Source: Deltaproteobacteria bacterium
Lineage (GTDB): Bacteria; Desulfobacterota; GWC2-55-46; S146-70
Reading direction: 5' to 3'
Assembly: GCA_015492395.1 (NCBI GenBank)
Contig: WGFD01000096.1
Span: forward strand, 1-6,716
Length of the DNA: 6,716 bases
This document shows positions 6,013-6,716 of this stretch, piece by piece. Both the position numbers and the translations under genes were made by a program. The first letter of the stretch is position 1. Every line of letters begins with the position of its first letter. Below the pieces are notes generated by a model that saw only the letters and a program-made list of their open reading frames with translations, did no database searches and had not been told where the DNA came from.

Positions 6013-6716
6013 TCATGTAGAGACCACCTTCTTTAAGACAGAGAGTATTTTAAGGCTATTTATGCTATTATCGAACATATCTTCCGCCCGTTGTCTTGAT
6101 TTATCTGAGAGCATCCTATGTAGATCACCATCCGCAAGGATCTCGCAAATGCATTGCGCCAATTCTCTGTAATTCCCCTGAGGGTAAATTTTCCCCACGT
6201 CCCCAACGAGTTCAGGCATACCACCACTGTCGGTAACGACCACAGGCAACCCTGATGCCATCGCCTCAACAACCGCAAATGGGAACTGGTCTTCCCAGGT
6301 TATAGTTGTCAGGCTTGGCATAACAAAAATATCGGCCAGTCTGTAGTATTTATCTATTGACGTATTTTCTATAAAGTCCAACAAAATCACGCTATCGGCA
6401 ACTCCCAATAATGATACCATATTTCTAAGATTTTCCCTTTGTACTCCACGACCTGCCATGAGCAGTTTTACTTGAATACCCTTATGATGAAGTATCTTTA
6501 TCGCATAAAGCAATGTAAATGGGTTCTTCCATGATACCAATTTACCCACAAACAAAATCACCTTATCCGCCCCTGAGATTCCTAGCCTTTTCTTTAACCC
6601 ATCATCCTTTTCTCCCGGTTTAAAAAATGACAGATCTACAGAATTATGAACCACATCAATCATTGATGGATTAATACCCTCATATTCCAGGTTTTTTTTA
6701 GCAGTCTCAGATATAC
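6013..6716 (-). CDS. Glycosyltransferase family 4, C-terminal part (5' end off the right edge)
   Basis: The frame is open to the window edge, giving 233 visible residues. An internal ATG at 6661-6663 is not the start, because the 17 codons before it read ISETAKKNLEYEGINPS, the usual GT4 hinge sequence. Numbering from the first whole codon: VVHNSVDLSFF (21-31), ILFVGKLVSWKN (53-64), LLMAGRG (84-90), ADIFVMPSL (127-135), DQFPFAVVEAMASGLP (142-157) and DSGGMPELV (162-170). This is the nucleotide-sugar-binding half of a GT-B enzyme. The acceptor domain, probably about 150-170 residues, is missing because the window ends, not because the gene is broken. The first Glu of the EX7E motif is Asp142 here, with a Glu directly before it. 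It is the most upstream operon member seen. Its donor and acceptor are unknown. Confidence 0.9.
   Translation of the reverse strand, partial: ISETAKKNLEYEGINPSMIDVVHNSVDLSFFKPGEKDDGLKKRLGISGADKVILFVGKLVSWKNPFTLLYAIKILHHKGIQVKLLMAGRGVQRENLRNMVSLLGVADSVILLDFIENTSIDKYYRLADIFVMPSLTTITWEDQFPFAVVEAMASGLPVVVTDSGGMPELVGDVGKIYPQGNYRELAQCICEILADGDLHRMLSDKSRQRAEDMFDNSINSLKILSVLKKVVST

Noticed and set aside
6689..6702. In-frame slippery sequence A AAA AAC in the partial GT4 gene
   Set aside because: The zero frame encodes a normal GT4 hinge before and after it, and I see no downstream structure or alternative frame that would make frameshifting useful.

Overview
The window looks like a stretch of the chromosome of a Gram-negative bacterium. 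It carries lipopolysaccharide (LPS) or surface-glycan assembly genes: two GT9 (heptosyltransferase-family) enzymes, two GT4-type glycosyltransferases and a WaaL/Wzy-type membrane protein. All genes read on the minus strand. I cannot name the species. The mixture of ATA, AGA and AGG codons with GC-rich stretches, and the SPRRYGKT-type ATPase, would fit environmental Desulfobacterota or Nitrospirota-like lineages, but that is only an impression.

In transcription order (right to left) there is: a GT4 glycosyltransferase whose 5' part lies beyond the right edge (6013-6716); a complete GT4 glycosyltransferase (4740-5945); a GT9 enzyme with an N-terminal membrane segment and a GTG start (3631-4743); a polytopic O-antigen ligase/polymerase-like protein (2303-3631); and a second, soluble GT9 enzyme (1213-2259). 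The gaps are 67 nt, a 4-nt overlap, a 1-nt overlap and 43 nt. I see no internal terminator, so this is very probably one operon. The cytoplasmic transferases would extend a lipid-linked or lipid A-core glycan, and the membrane protein would join or polymerise glycan on the periplasmic face.

A separate unit follows on the same strand. A near-consensus sigma-70 promoter (999-1027) precedes an AAA+/STAND-like ATPase of the ATPase_2 (PF01637-like) type (36-953). Its last dozen codons are not native. They read through a pair of 19-nt direct repeats typical in layout of an IS21-family transposon end, so the gene appears cut by an insertion sequence whose body lies off the left edge.

The most notable points are this IS/ATPase junction with an outward-facing TTGACA at the element tip, and a 12-bp perfect-with-wobble inverted repeat inside the ligase gene. 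There are also family-motif substitutions in the membrane GT9 (His to Tyr) and in the partial GT4 (Glu to Asp). I found no RNA genes, CRISPR array or convincing intrinsic terminator, and nothing that makes a convincing case for a wholly new system.
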